Assembly: GCA_025765615.1 (NCBI GenBank) | Contig: JAIVFJ010000013.1 | Span: 124,001-188,000, forward strand | Direction of reading: 5' to 3' | DNA: 64,000 bases | Source of the DNA: Zopfochytrium polystomum | Lineage: Eukaryota; Chytridiomycota; Chytridiomycetes; Chytridiales; Chytridiaceae | In this document: in pieces, positions 45,415 through 56,197 of the stretch | How positions within the stretch are numbered: the first letter of the stretch is position 1 | Layout of the letters: every line of letters starts with the position of its first letter | Notes under the pieces: model-generated | Database searches by the model: none | Told to the model about the DNA's origin: nothing | What the model saw: the letters and a program-made list of their open reading frames with translations, nothing else | Made by a program: the position numbers and the translations under genes

Positions 45415-46722
45415 ATGATTCTTAGACATGGTCTCCAATGGTTCCCAACAGCAGCAAACCCCAACTTCAACTACAGCAAACAATTTATTGCACACTGCGC
45501 CAGTAAATTTTACAACCTCTTCAGCTCTGCAGAACCAGTTGACACACTCAGTATACGCACAGCCTTTCTCAACAGCAAAGCTCCAAACACTCAGCGCATG
45601 CATGAACGCCTCGGCCATATCCCTTATGCAAGACTACGAGCAATGAAGGAGCGCCGTACATGTGCTGACTTTCCTGACATTAAGCTGGACTTGCTTGAAG
45701 AACCGTGTAAGGCCTGCATTATTGCCAAACAGACTCGTGCTGCTATTCCACATACAGATCGTCCAGATAAACTACCAGGTGAACATTTAGCCTTTGATCT
45801 AGTGGAAGTCAAACCAAAGTTTCGAGGACAATATGGCTTTGCTCTCATCGCTATTGACTATGCAAGTAATTATCTCTGGTCGACAAACCTTCGGAGAAAG
45901 TCAGAAGCACTACCAGAGGCCATTAAGATCATCCAACAATTGGAGACAGTTAGGGATGTTCGTGTAAAGGGCGTCTGCTTTGATGGTGGGGAACTGAATT
46001 CACTCGCTTTTTACCATTTCTGTGCATCACGTGGCATCCGCGTTGAAGTCAGTCCACCTCATACACCTGAGCTGAATGGGAAAGCAGAGCGAGCAGTTTG
46101 AACAGTCATGGATGTCACACGATCTCTTCTAAGACATGCTCGTTCACCATGGTCATGGTGGGGATACGCGATTCAACATGCAGTAGATATCATCAATACA
46201 CTTCCTGTCCTCAGCCGTGGATTACTATCTCCAGTTGAAACGCTTCTTGGATTCCCTCCATGCATCAGTCAATTCAGAGTTTTTGGCTCAGGATGTTTGT
46301 ATCACATCACATCAAAGGAACGTGGACAAACACATCAGTTTAAAAAGCTTGCAGAACGCGCCTGACCAGCAATTTACATTGGAAACATTGGTTGTTCCAT
46401 TGCTCGTTTGATTGACACCAGCACGGGTAGAGTAATCACTCATCGATTGGATGACCGTGTGGTTGCAGAAGACAGTTTCCCTTGCCTCAGCACCTCAGCA
46501 TCAGAGGATATTGCTCAGGACCTCGTTCATCTGCTAACACCACTCCTCAGCAAAGATGAACTTACATCAACTGAACAAAACATCGCCAACCTCCTTCGTG
46601 AAGCCAATGTTCGCGTGGATCAATTCCCAGAACCAGGACCAGCAGCAGTAGCTGAACAACAACCTTCCACAGAACTAGCACCAATTGAACATGTAGTGAT
46701 CCAGGTACGGCAGCGAAAGTGA
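45415..46722 (+). pseudogene. C integrase, two in-frame TGA codons
   Basis: It starts in the pre-integrase zinc module (RMHERLGHIPYARL, CKACIIAK). The catalytic D (AFDLVEVK), D (CFDGGELNS) and E (ELNGKAERAV) follow. TGA at 46099-46101 and 46363-46365 interrupt it without a shift. The distal part ends QVRQRK-TGA, the stop being inside the conserved structured segment. Confidence 0.88.
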
Positions 46723-47160
46723 ATCGGATAACAATGTACAGCACGAAGTGTTGGAGGTGGCGGCACGACGGGTTGGACTCCGTGTTACCGCAATTAACGC
46801 CATCTCCAGTGGGCCTTACCTACGAGCACTAAAGCTGGGGGACCAATCGGATGAGTGAGGGCGGCAACCAGCTCTGTGACTGCAGGCACACTCTCAGCTG
46901 GGAGTGACGTGGGTGGCGCAACCGAAGGCCCTGGGCCATACTGACCCTGCGGGAGCTAGTGTGGCGTGGACCCAAGTCAGAAGGGATGGATGCCTGTTTG
47001 GGGAGCCCATTCCGTAAGGAACACCACCAGGGGAGATAGGTCCCTTGGCGCCTGACGTTACGCATGGGGGAAAGTGCGGAAGGCAGGCTGTGGAGAGAGG
47101 AAGAGAAGGCTCTCTGGCACAGGGTGTCCCGAGCTGCATCGTGCAGAAGGCTCACCTGCC
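46705..47160 (+). ncRNA. Conserved structured segment of C (candidate intron or embedded RNA)
   Basis: It begins at a possible donor (CCAG/GTACGG) and shares with B1 the blocks AGCGAAAGTGAATCGGATAAC, a GGAG...CTCC stem, GTGGGCCTTAC, CTAGTGTGGC, GGGAGCCCATTCCG and CATCGTGC(A/G)GAAGGCTCACC. Stem GGAGGTGGCG (46753-46762) pairs fully with CGCCATCTCC (46798-46807). A pyrimidine-rich stretch with CTAAT and ACTAAC follows to an AG near 47236. Confidence 0.45.
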
Positions 47161-47229
47161 AATGATTTTTCTATTTCCTTTTTCTGCATCCTAATACTCA
47201 CAAACACCTCTGTCATTTTACTAACACCA

Positions 47230-48099
47230 CCGAAGCATACCCCTGATGACAAAACAATTGCTGAAACACCAACTAGAGACCTACCACCTCAAGCGCCACC
47301 ACCAGAACCACCACCACCAGAGCCTCCACCTACACATGTGCGCAAATCACCATGCAGCCCTGCGCGCAGCCCATCTCCAAAACATACTCGATCTGGACAT
47401 CTATATTTAACCAGTGTCAAATGTCCAGACCTGGTAACACGCACTGAGGCCATGAGTGGAAAGTGGTCCAAAGAGTGGATAGCAGCAGAGCAGACAGAGA
47501 TTGACGCTCTCAGAATGCTTGCAGCTTTCGAAGTCGTTGATCGACCCAAGAATGTCAATGTCGTGCAGAACAAATGGGTGTACAAGGTCAAGCTTGGACC
47601 AGACGGCAGCATTGAGCGCTTTCGCGCACGACTAGTGGCTAAGGGCCCCACACAGCGTCGTGGCATTGATTTCTGGAACACTCACTCTCCTGTTGTTCGC
47701 ATCAATAGTCTACGATGGCTCCTTGCTATGACAGCCTCAAACAGTTGGGACACAGCCATGGTCGATATTAGCAATGCCTACCTCAACAGCAAACTTGATG
47801 TCCCCATCAACATGGAGCAACCAGATGGCTACCGTTCAGATGGCAAGGTCTGGCTTTTGCACAAAGCTGTCAACGGTATCAAGCAAGCAGGGCGTTGTTG
47901 GTACCAGGAACTCATTGGTCGTCTCAAGTCTGCCGACTACCAACAAAGCGCAGCAGATCCGTGCATCCTCTTCAAGCGCACAAAGGAACGTATTATTTTC
48001 ATTGCTATCTATGTCAATGATATTTGTTTCTTTGGGCACACAGAGGAAATCACCTCTGCCATCAATTTGCTAAATCTTTCTATAAGCTCCGCGAACTAG
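47230..48099 (+). pseudogene. C reverse transcriptase with altered catalytic motif
   Basis: The frame (open from 47074) has a Pro-rich linker, then FEVVDRPKNVNVVQNKWVYK and LVAKGPTQRRGIDF, and DISNAYLNSKLDVPINMEQP. LHKAVNGIKQAGRCWYQEL follows, and the catalytic box is YVND (48010-48021) where the family has YVDD. A frameshift near 48065 moves the thumb region (YKLRELGHIKTVLNMEV) to another frame. Confidence 0.88.
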
Positions 48100-48955
48100 G
48101 TCATATCAAGACTGTACTGAATATGGAAGTTCATCAAACAACAACTGGCATCTACTTGCATCAACGAGCTTACACCAAAGAGTTACTCCAACGCCATGCA
48201 GACCTAGTCAATGGAAAGAAGACAGCAGTAACTGCTCTCCCCAGTCCTCTCACTCTTCAACCTCGAAAAAATAATGAACCCACAGCAAATCAACAGCTCT
48301 ACCAAGCAATCCTTGGTGGCATCAACTATTTGGCAACACACACACGACCAGACTTGGGACCAGCAGTCTCATATCTTGGCACCTTCAGCAAGGACCCAAG
48401 CAAGCACCACTTGCAGATCCTCATTCGAGTCCTTCAATATATCAATTGTACACGTGAGTATGGTTTGCTTTATTCCAACACAGGGTCTGGAATTTTCAGC
48501 TACTCAGATGCTGCTCATGGAGTTCATGCTGATGGGAAATCACAACTTGGCTACTTCGTTTTGTTTGAAAATACCGCTATCAGCTGGGCATCAACTCGCA
48601 GTCCTACAGTTATGCTGTCATCTCAGCAAGCAGAATACGTTGCAGTCTCAGAACTAGGACGAGAACTGGAGGCCATCTCACAACAGCACACAGCACTTAT
48701 GCTCCCATCCCCAACTCCTGTTCCAATGTATACTGACAACCAAGCATTATCAATTTGAACTCAAACAATCTCTACACTAATAGGTCAAAACATATTCTGG
48801 TTAAGTATCACTATATCAGGGAACTGGTTGATCGACAAGTGATTCGACTGGAATGGATTCATGGTGGCGAGCAACCAGCAGATTATCTTACAAAATCATT
48901 ACCAGCTGCTTTAGGTGCTTCTCATCTTAGTCATATTGGTCTTTGTCGTGTGCCT
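48066..48955 (+). pseudogene. C RT thumb and RNase H (two frames)
   Basis: Frame 48024-48758 has INYLATHTRPDLGPAVSYLG, the RNase H residues YSDAAHG, QQAEYVAVSE and YTDNQ, then a stop after a one-base shift. Frame 48755-48958 finishes with SKHILVKYHYIRELVDRQV and GEQPADYLTKSLPAAL. Confidence 0.87.
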
Positions 48956-49494
48956 TAGTTTCTGTCCCTTTTTCTTTATTTGTATTGCATTCTCTTTCTC
49001 CTTTCTCTTTCTTGCCCTTCTTCTTCTTCTGCATTGCTTCTTATATTCCTGCATTCAAGCTTCTTTGCTCTCCATGTACATATTTCATATGGGCATTCTT
49101 TTCTTATTGTTCTGCCACCTTGTGGCCAGTCATACCTGTTTATTGCTTTTCCTTAACCAGTGTACGGTTTCCTTACGTTGCCTATGGCGTAAGGTTTTCC
49201 TCCGTGCTGGCCCTTTTGCTCCTGCCCACAGCTTAGGGGGGAGTGTTAGATTTTGGGTTTTTGCAGTAAGCAGTGTGCAGGAGCAAAACCTCACACTGTG
49301 GTGCATGGGAGCACCAACTGTGATGAGGATTTGGTGCATTTTTTGTCGCCTGGTCTTTGTCACAATTTTGTATAAAGCCAAACAGCATACATTGTACAAC
49401 AGTCTCCCATCTCAGCTTCACCATCACAAGAGAGTAGTCCACCAGAGTAGTTCACCACCATCCACAAACAGCAGCAGTCATTTCTTTCACGCCA

Positions 49495-51316
49495 TGTTCT
49501 TGATCGTTACAGTCTTTGTCACGCTCTTCTGAAAACATGGGTGCTGATGGGGAGCTGCTGGGATGTGCTGGTGGTGGCGATGGCACCATCCACCATGTCG
49601 AAGGTTATTCAAAACAGATGAACCAGAAGTGAACCTGAAATGAACCAAAAGTGAACCTGAAAAACCAAAGCAAAACTGAACCTCAACCAAAGCCCAAATT
49701 CACCCATATTTCAGCCAAAATCAAAACCCAAAAAAAAAAAAGGTTTTTGTATACTGCTGTAAATTTTTTCGAATCAAGCACAAACAACCACTTTTGGCAA
49801 GCGTAATTCTATTCGATTTGATTAATAAAATCGAATCAAATGCAGATTTGGCCAAAGTTCGACCCGGTTTGATTCCTGTTATACCCTAGGAAGGTTCCAA
49901 TTACGAACTAGAAAATATGCGCTATCTGTCGTTACAATAGGGAAGCTAAGGCACCTCCGCCAGCTTCCCAAAAAGGCATACAAGCTCTGGCCCAACCAGT
50001 CAAAAGCATAACACAAAATTCTGATGACCCCCATTGGCTCTGTCTGCCACACTGACACACCGCAAACAAAGTCGTTTTGCCATCGTAGACTAAGTGAGTT
50101 CACTTCCATCCCTTCATGGGTCCACGCAGGCTGCACTGGGAACAGGACAGGGGCTACTCGCCTGTCTGCCGCTTCTATAGATACACTGCTTCACCTCCCA
50201 TAGGTGAAGGACAGCATACTTTGTCTGTCACCCACAGTCACAACTTTCTCTGTCGCTCACAGGGTATCCCCTTCGTGGGGCAAGCAGCACAGCAGATCGG
50301 CAAGAGACAGTTGCTCCACACCTGTCTCCTGCAGTCATCTCCACTGCGCCAAGGCCCCTTCATGGAACCACCCTGACAACCACTCTGTCCACATCCCAAT
50401 CGCACACGCTGCACATAAGAAAAATCTGCCAGATATAAATAGCCTGGCTTGATAGTCGGTTACTTGCTTTGCACTTTGCAACGTACTACATACCCCTGCA
50501 CACTCTGTAATAGACAAAAATACTTGCTGTCACTTGTCGTATTCCAAATTGAAATCACAACAAATTACGCTGACAGCTTTTTTGGCTGTCCACTGTGTGC
50601 ATTAGAATTTTGGGCGAGAACTAATTGCGAATACCTGGCCTTTGTGGATGCGTTTTACGTAAAGACACCTAAACATTTGGGGGTTCTTAGGAATCTTCAT
50701 TTGTTTTGCATCTTCAACAACAAGAATGCATCAATGCATTTCCTGGAGCCCTCTTGTTTTGGCAGCATATTAAAATACATATCTACAATGATCAATACCA
50801 ACTGATGTTCCACTCTAATATTGTATTCATTAAGACAGTGGCTTTATACTGATAGTTTTTCCATCTCTGTGTTCTTTAATCACCTAAGCCTGCCTGCACA
50901 ATTGGACTGACGTTGGACAGGGTGAAAATCCTGAAAACGCGAAATCTGCGCATGGTTGTACTACAGAATAGACCTGAAATCTTTATTTTTTATTTCTGAA
51001 TTACCCTGCATCACAAACCAATGCTTCAAACTCTGGTGCCAGAACAACAATTTTTGCCCCTCCTCTAACCCTTAAATGGCACTGCTGCTTCACCATACTA
51101 TGTCTCTAAAAGTTCTCCGCCTCCACTGTCTCCATCTTGAGCCGCTCGTCTCACTATCCAATTGAAGAACAGCATAAGCGATGAATACCTAAGATCAATA
51201 AAGAAAGGAAAGGTCAGCATAAAGTCCTAATCAAACTCAAATGAGTTAGGGAATGCTCATGGGCATGCCCAAGAGGAAGAAAGATGGAAACTTTGAGGAG
51301 CTTCTTGGAGAAACAG
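49495..51316. other. No gene recognised; AT-rich and repeat remnants
   Basis: It starts with the other half of the frame split by C (49495-49542, minus). A hairpin ATTCGATTT/AAATCGAAT lies at 49811-49836. A TATA-like GATATAAATAG is near 50436. The stretch TTCCAAATTGAAATCACAACA near 50549-50569 resembles 17719-17737, which suggests an LTR end of an unnamed family. The rest is unassigned. Confidence 0.5.
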
Positions 51317-52540
51317 TGTTGAGATTCGACCCACGGGGTACACTACGCCCGTTACTGATGATCCCTTTGAGAACTCCATCCAATCACATTGGATGGGGTG
51401 TTTGAAGGGCTCAGTAGATTCAATACTTGAATGGGGCGCTCGGAAGGGCTAATCTGTTCTCAATAAAAAGAGATAGGCAAAGGCGGCTGTTGTTCTAGCT
51501 TTGTTCATCCTACCGGTAGGAACAATGCAATTAGAACATGCACAAAAACGCGCAAACTACGCACTCTGCACATGTAACACAGCACAGCAAGCATGCAGAA
51601 GCAGTGTACCACTGCCCCAGGCTCCGGAATTCCGCTCTCTGCACCGGAATTCCGCCCTTTTGCATCGGAATTCCGCTTCCTGATCTGGAATTCCTCTCTC
51701 TGCACCGAAATTCCGCTTCCTGATCTGGAATTCCAGCTTTCCTGCTGTGCTGTGCAATCTGAGCAATGCAACAGGCATTTAGGAATCAGGGATTGCACCA
51801 ATCACTGCATTTCTAAAAGTGAGATAAAAACTGAGCTCACCAGAGATTGCACCAATCATTGGATTTCTAAAAACAAGGAAAAAAGCGGCTTGTTTCCCAA
51901 ACAAGCTTCCTGATTTGGAAACAACCAAACCAATTTACAAGCAACTGTTTCTCAAACAAGCTGTAAATTGGTTCCTGGTGGTACTCAGCCCAGACAAAGT
52001 GCTCAGCCCAAGGTGGTACTCAGCCCTGGCTGGTACTTAGCCCAGGGTGGTGCACAGCCCAGGCTGGTACTCAGCCCTGGGTGGTGCTCAGCCCAGGCTG
52101 GTACTTAGCCCTGGCTGGTACTCAGCCCTGAGTGATGCCCAGCCCTGGGTGGTACTCAGCCCTGAATGGGTACTTAGCCCAGGCTGGGGGTTGGTGCTCA
52201 GCCTGTTTTATCTCATTTCTGTGGCCTGCTCTGTGCAGCCCACTGCTCCCTCTGTTTTCTGATGGCTCCAACCTGCAGGAGTATAAAAGCAGCAACCTCT
52301 CACAGAGATCAAACAAGGAATCCAACCCCCTCCTTGCTGCTTTGACAGAATCCAGTGCAAAACAAGCCAATCTCTCTTCCTCCATTTGCTCTCTCTTCCA
52401 TCTCTGCCCACTCACTCCTCTCTCCTCTCTACATCCTCTCACTCCTCTCCCTTTTCCATCATCACTGCTCTCTCTCTATCTCTCTCTCTCTTCATCCCCA
52501 CACACACCAAGTCCCTCCAGTCCTGGGTGGGATTTCATCA
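51317..52540 (+). mobile_element. Solo LTR, family A (1,224 bp), TSD AACAG
   Basis: It is nearly identical to the A1 LTRs, with the same TG...CA ends. It is flanked by AACAG at 51312-51316 and 52541-52545. It lacks any interior, so it arose by LTR-LTR recombination. Confidence 0.96.
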
Positions 52541-52689
52541 AACAGTGAAATGACATGAGGAATAGAGGGCGTGCAGGAGGAACTACCGCAGCTTGCAAGC
52601 CAGCCCATTATGCGCATTATGCGGGTGTGCTGGCGTGCGGCTGAAGGCTGTGCCCGAACGCCATCAGAAATGAGAGATGGAGAGAGAGT

Positions 52690-52733
<44 letters not shown>

Positions 52734-53117
52734 AGAGAGACTGCGTTGGTAGGCACTGCTGCTGCTTTGTGGTGCCAACAGCTGAAGGCCGTTCTTATTG
52801 TCCATCCACCACAAATGAAAGAATACTGAGGGAGAAAGAATGGCTCTGGCGACAGCAAGGCTCTTGTTTTGGCCATTCAAGCATAGACAAAGTCAACAAG
52901 GGCACAAAGAGGGGAAGATAGAACTCACCCTTGTTGCGCTCTGTGCCCCATCGCAGGCGCAGTTGCACTTTGCACAACTGCATCTGCCCTCCACCATGAA
53001 CAGACTCGGAGGTACAGCTAGAAGGAGAGAAAGTGCGTTCTCTGCAGCTGTGATGGCGGTGCAGCCACCACCATCCCACCAAGGACGAGATGGCGGGTGT
53101 GGATCAAAGTGGGAAGC
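52541..53117. other. Low-complexity stretch with (GA)n repeat
   Basis: A GA run of about 40 bp lies at 52693-52733. A long frame (52840-53211) is open and runs toward the E LTR, but has no recognisable domain. Confidence 0.5.
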
Positions 53118-53455
53118 TGTTGGAGTGCCGAAAATAAATAATAAATTAGGCGGGCTTGGGGTACAGCCTGTCAGGCACCCCATCCTTGGGCAGTCGGGCA
53201 GTCCCTGTTAGTCACCGAAAAAGAAAATTTGTTGAGAAAACCCTAGTGCAACGGAAACTGTTAAGACGAAAGTTGTAAAAGCAGGCCCAATAATAAAGAT
53301 GGGTTAGCTGCAAATACACTTTGATAACGCCTTGGAAACTAAAGAATCGGGAGCAGTAATAGGGGTCCCGATCCTTGCGGTTTTATGACAGGTGCGCTTG
53401 TTTTTGCGAATAAAATCCCTAAACTTTATCACTGAGACCTCGGTGTAGTCTCACA
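53118..53455 (+). mobile_element. Solo LTR, family E (338 bp), TSD GAAGC
   Basis: It starts TGTTGGAGTGCCGAAAAT and ends GTGTAGTCTCACA, with GAAGC at 53113-53117 and 53456-53460. An inverted relative is at 5147-5483. Confidence 0.93.
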
Positions 53456-53464
53456 GAAGCCACT

Positions 53465-54075
53465 ATGCCGCGTGGAGAAGACTGCTGGTTTAAGACCCCT
53501 TTGTTGTCTTACCAACGAATTCCTGAGTCCATGAACACAGAATTAGTGCCAAGTGACATTATTGACCTCATTGTGGTGGAAAAGACTGTCTTTGATCTGA
53601 AATGCAGTCATGCTGTAAAAGTATGACTACGAGAGCCGCTCCAATTCAGGAAATCAACAGTACACGCCATACCAGTTGGATCCCTGATGGACAAACAGAT
53701 ACATTTCCGTGGATCCATATTTACCCCTGCCGACCTTCATAACGAGGATGACAGTCCAAAGATATTCACCATTCCTTTGATGAACTTGCGTGATACACCT
53801 GTTTCCTTACGAAAAGGGAATTGTGTTGCGCACTTTATTGTTGTACCACCAGATCCTGAGTCACATATCATTAACATGCCTGACACACTACATGACGAAC
53901 CCAAGCACCTTATGACAATGCTCAATGTTGTGCACTGTCAAAATCCAACTGACACAGAGTCTTTTCTCTCCACTTTGAACGACCTGGATAGTTCGCATAC
54001 CTCGTTCTACCCTCGTTTTCCTGAAGCTGGACAACAATACACCACACAAGGCTCTGTTGAAATCTTCCCTGATTC
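53465..54075 (+). pseudogene. Retroelement protein fragment with dUTPase-like strand pattern
   Basis: From ATG 53465 the frame gives MPRGEDCWFKTPL, a TGA at about 53624, then PVGSLMDKQIHFRGSIFTPA and NLRDTPVSLRKGNCVAHFIV. The last resembles the end of dUTPase-fold domains (a Lys-Gly turn before an I/V-A-x-hydrophobic strand), which occur beside proteases in some gypsy elements. It is cut at 54076 by the B5 LTR. The assignment is weak. Confidence 0.35.
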
Positions 54076-56197
54076 TGTTAGTTTTGGGTCTTTTGGTGTA
54101 AGCAGTGTGCAGGATCTTTGACCTGATACTGATCTGCGGGGATGGCTTGCAGCATTTTGCAAGTGAAGGTCCTTGTAACAGTTTTTTATAAAGACAGACA
54201 CAAGACTGACAGAAGCCAAGATCATCCTCCCACCACCACCACCACCTTCGGTAGTGTACACCACCACAGCAGTCCAATCCATCAATCAGCCAGCATAGCG
54301 AATTCTTTCATACAAAACTCTTACCCATCCCAATCACTTCCCCCTTGATTTCAACAAGATCCAATCAGTGGAAGGGGTTGTACGCTTTTCAGATCTGCCA
54401 ACTTTGCGGACTGATCACAGGCGCTACAGACAATTAACAGCAATTTTGTTACTACCATTGGAAATCTCTTGATCTCCTCTTTCCAACGAACCCTCCTGAT
54501 CTCGGATCGGACGCTCCTACGTCATATCCACCGCCTCCAAAGTTGTCGCCCACTTTTCCAACTTCAACCTCAATTTGCTCGCCTTCCAGACCTCCCCTAG
54601 CCAATCCCAAGCCATCATTGGAAAGGCCTGCTTCTGGACTACACGACTGTCTTCAGCGGCATCCCAAAATCACTCTCCTTTGTGATAAGCGACACCTTTT
54701 TCCATTGAGGGTCACCAGATACCTCCAACCCTCACAATTAATTTTTGATTTTTTGTCCCCAATTGGAGACAACAACCACCCCCCTACCTGACACACACCA
54801 AGCTAACAAACCAACTTTCATCTGCTGCAACACCACCTTAACAACACACCCAAAATCCAACGAAATCCTTTCAAACTTGGCACACATAATCGTCCTGAGA
54901 AAACAACATGACTACTGACTCAAGCAAAGCAGAACGATGTGGTTGATCCTCCACTAGACCTCTGCGACACTGCAACATCTCTCATCGGAGATGGACCATT
55001 CCAACAACAGAGATTCCAATTGGTGGCTCTGCCTCATGGACAAGAGAAAAAACTTCCGATGCCTTCATAACCCGATTCACCGAAGCGTACCATCAAGTTG
55101 ACAGCTTTGCAAAATCAGCAGCTGGAGACCTCTCCATCGTATTCGCACTTTCCAATAAGTTGTTTGAATCTTTGCTGACTCACTGGGCCAACGATTGTTG
55201 GATATGGGGAAAGGAAAAGTTTTTCTTGTTGTTGGCAACCCAGCTCCTCAGATAACAAGTTTAGCCAAACTAATCTCACTCTTCAAAAACCTGTTTAACA
55301 AAACAACTATGATAAACAACACATTGAGCTGGCCAATCAAAGTGACAAAGGCTCAACTACTACTGCACCAGAAATCACCACACCAACTGTTACTATCCTG
55401 GTTATCTGCTTCTTCATATCAATTGAAGAATAAACAGCAGAGGTCCTCAAAAATCAACTATCTCCATCAACTAATAATCAATCTGCTAAGTGTTTTGCTC
55501 TTCTCTTTTGATATGCATCAAAGTAACTGCCTTTATCCTCTCAACATACAGCCATGCAGTCTCCTGTCAGTAATGATTCATCATTCCATGAACATCAACA
55601 CAGGCATTTCAGTTTTTGGAGACCTGCACCACTAACAACTGCCCCTGTGCCCTTTTAATAATACTTACTCATTTTCAACAGGGCATAACAAATTAGGAAT
55701 TAATGATATGGTGTTTTCCTCGCCTATCAACCCATGGAGTCGGCAGTTCAATTTCTGGATTCCCTGATACAATTATCATTGACATGGCCACCTTTTGAGA
55801 TCAGAGTGTTTTCAACCACACTGCAACTCTCATTATCAAACATATTTGTGATTGGGATGACCAATAGTTATGCAAGTGCCAACTCTCACAACCATGGCAA
55901 CCTTGTGCAATTTCCTCATGACTTTGGACTCTTTACATCAGGCTACGCCTCCCTTTATCTTTGCTCACATAACTTCAGTCAAAGACAATTTGCTGTCCAT
56001 TCATTGATAGAACCAGGGATGCAACATCAAACATCATCTTCCACTCAGGGAGGAGGATGTAGGGATAAGTGAAAGATGATCATCAGCAATGTATTTCCAA
56101 TTAGATGGAGGATGCTTGGAATCAGTGAACGATGATCATCAGCACAGAGTTGCAAAGTGGTCTCAGCATGGATTGGCACCAACTTGGCATGGTCTTC
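54076..56197 (+). mobile_element. Copia-type retrotransposon B5, 3'-truncated
   Basis: The LTR is 54076-54310 (U3 motif mutated to GTAACAGTTTTTTAT). The interior is colinear with B1 up to 56197, where similarity stops abruptly. gag is broken by a deletion near 55045. It lacks the 200-bp insertion present in B1 and B2, so it represents the uninserted state. Confidence 0.85.

Larger units (their letters stand above)
42466..49489 (+). mobile_element. Copia-type retrotransposon C (7,024 bp), TSD CGCCA
   Basis: The LTRs are 42466-42715 (250 bp) and 49244-49489 (246 bp), the difference being a 4-bp CAGT repeat. The duplication CGCCA is at 42461-42465 and 49490-49494. The order is gag, zinc knuckle, protease-like, integrase, structured segment, RT and RNase H, then a GGGGGGAG tract. 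It is a sister family to B. Several in-frame stops and catalytic substitutions show that it is not autonomous. Confidence 0.96.

Noticed and set aside
43669..46722. Non-standard genetic code to explain in-frame TAA/TGA in element C
   Set aside because: The modelled host genes end in TGA or TAA as expected, and the A family is open without such codons; simple decay is enough.
46705..47160. Group I or group II self-splicing intron in element C
   Set aside because: I could not find the group I P/Q/R/S blocks or a group II domain V; it is reported only as a structured segment of unknown type.
53465..54075. Cellular dUTPase gene
   Set aside because: The usual N-terminal motifs are missing, a TGA interrupts it, and it lies between LTRs.
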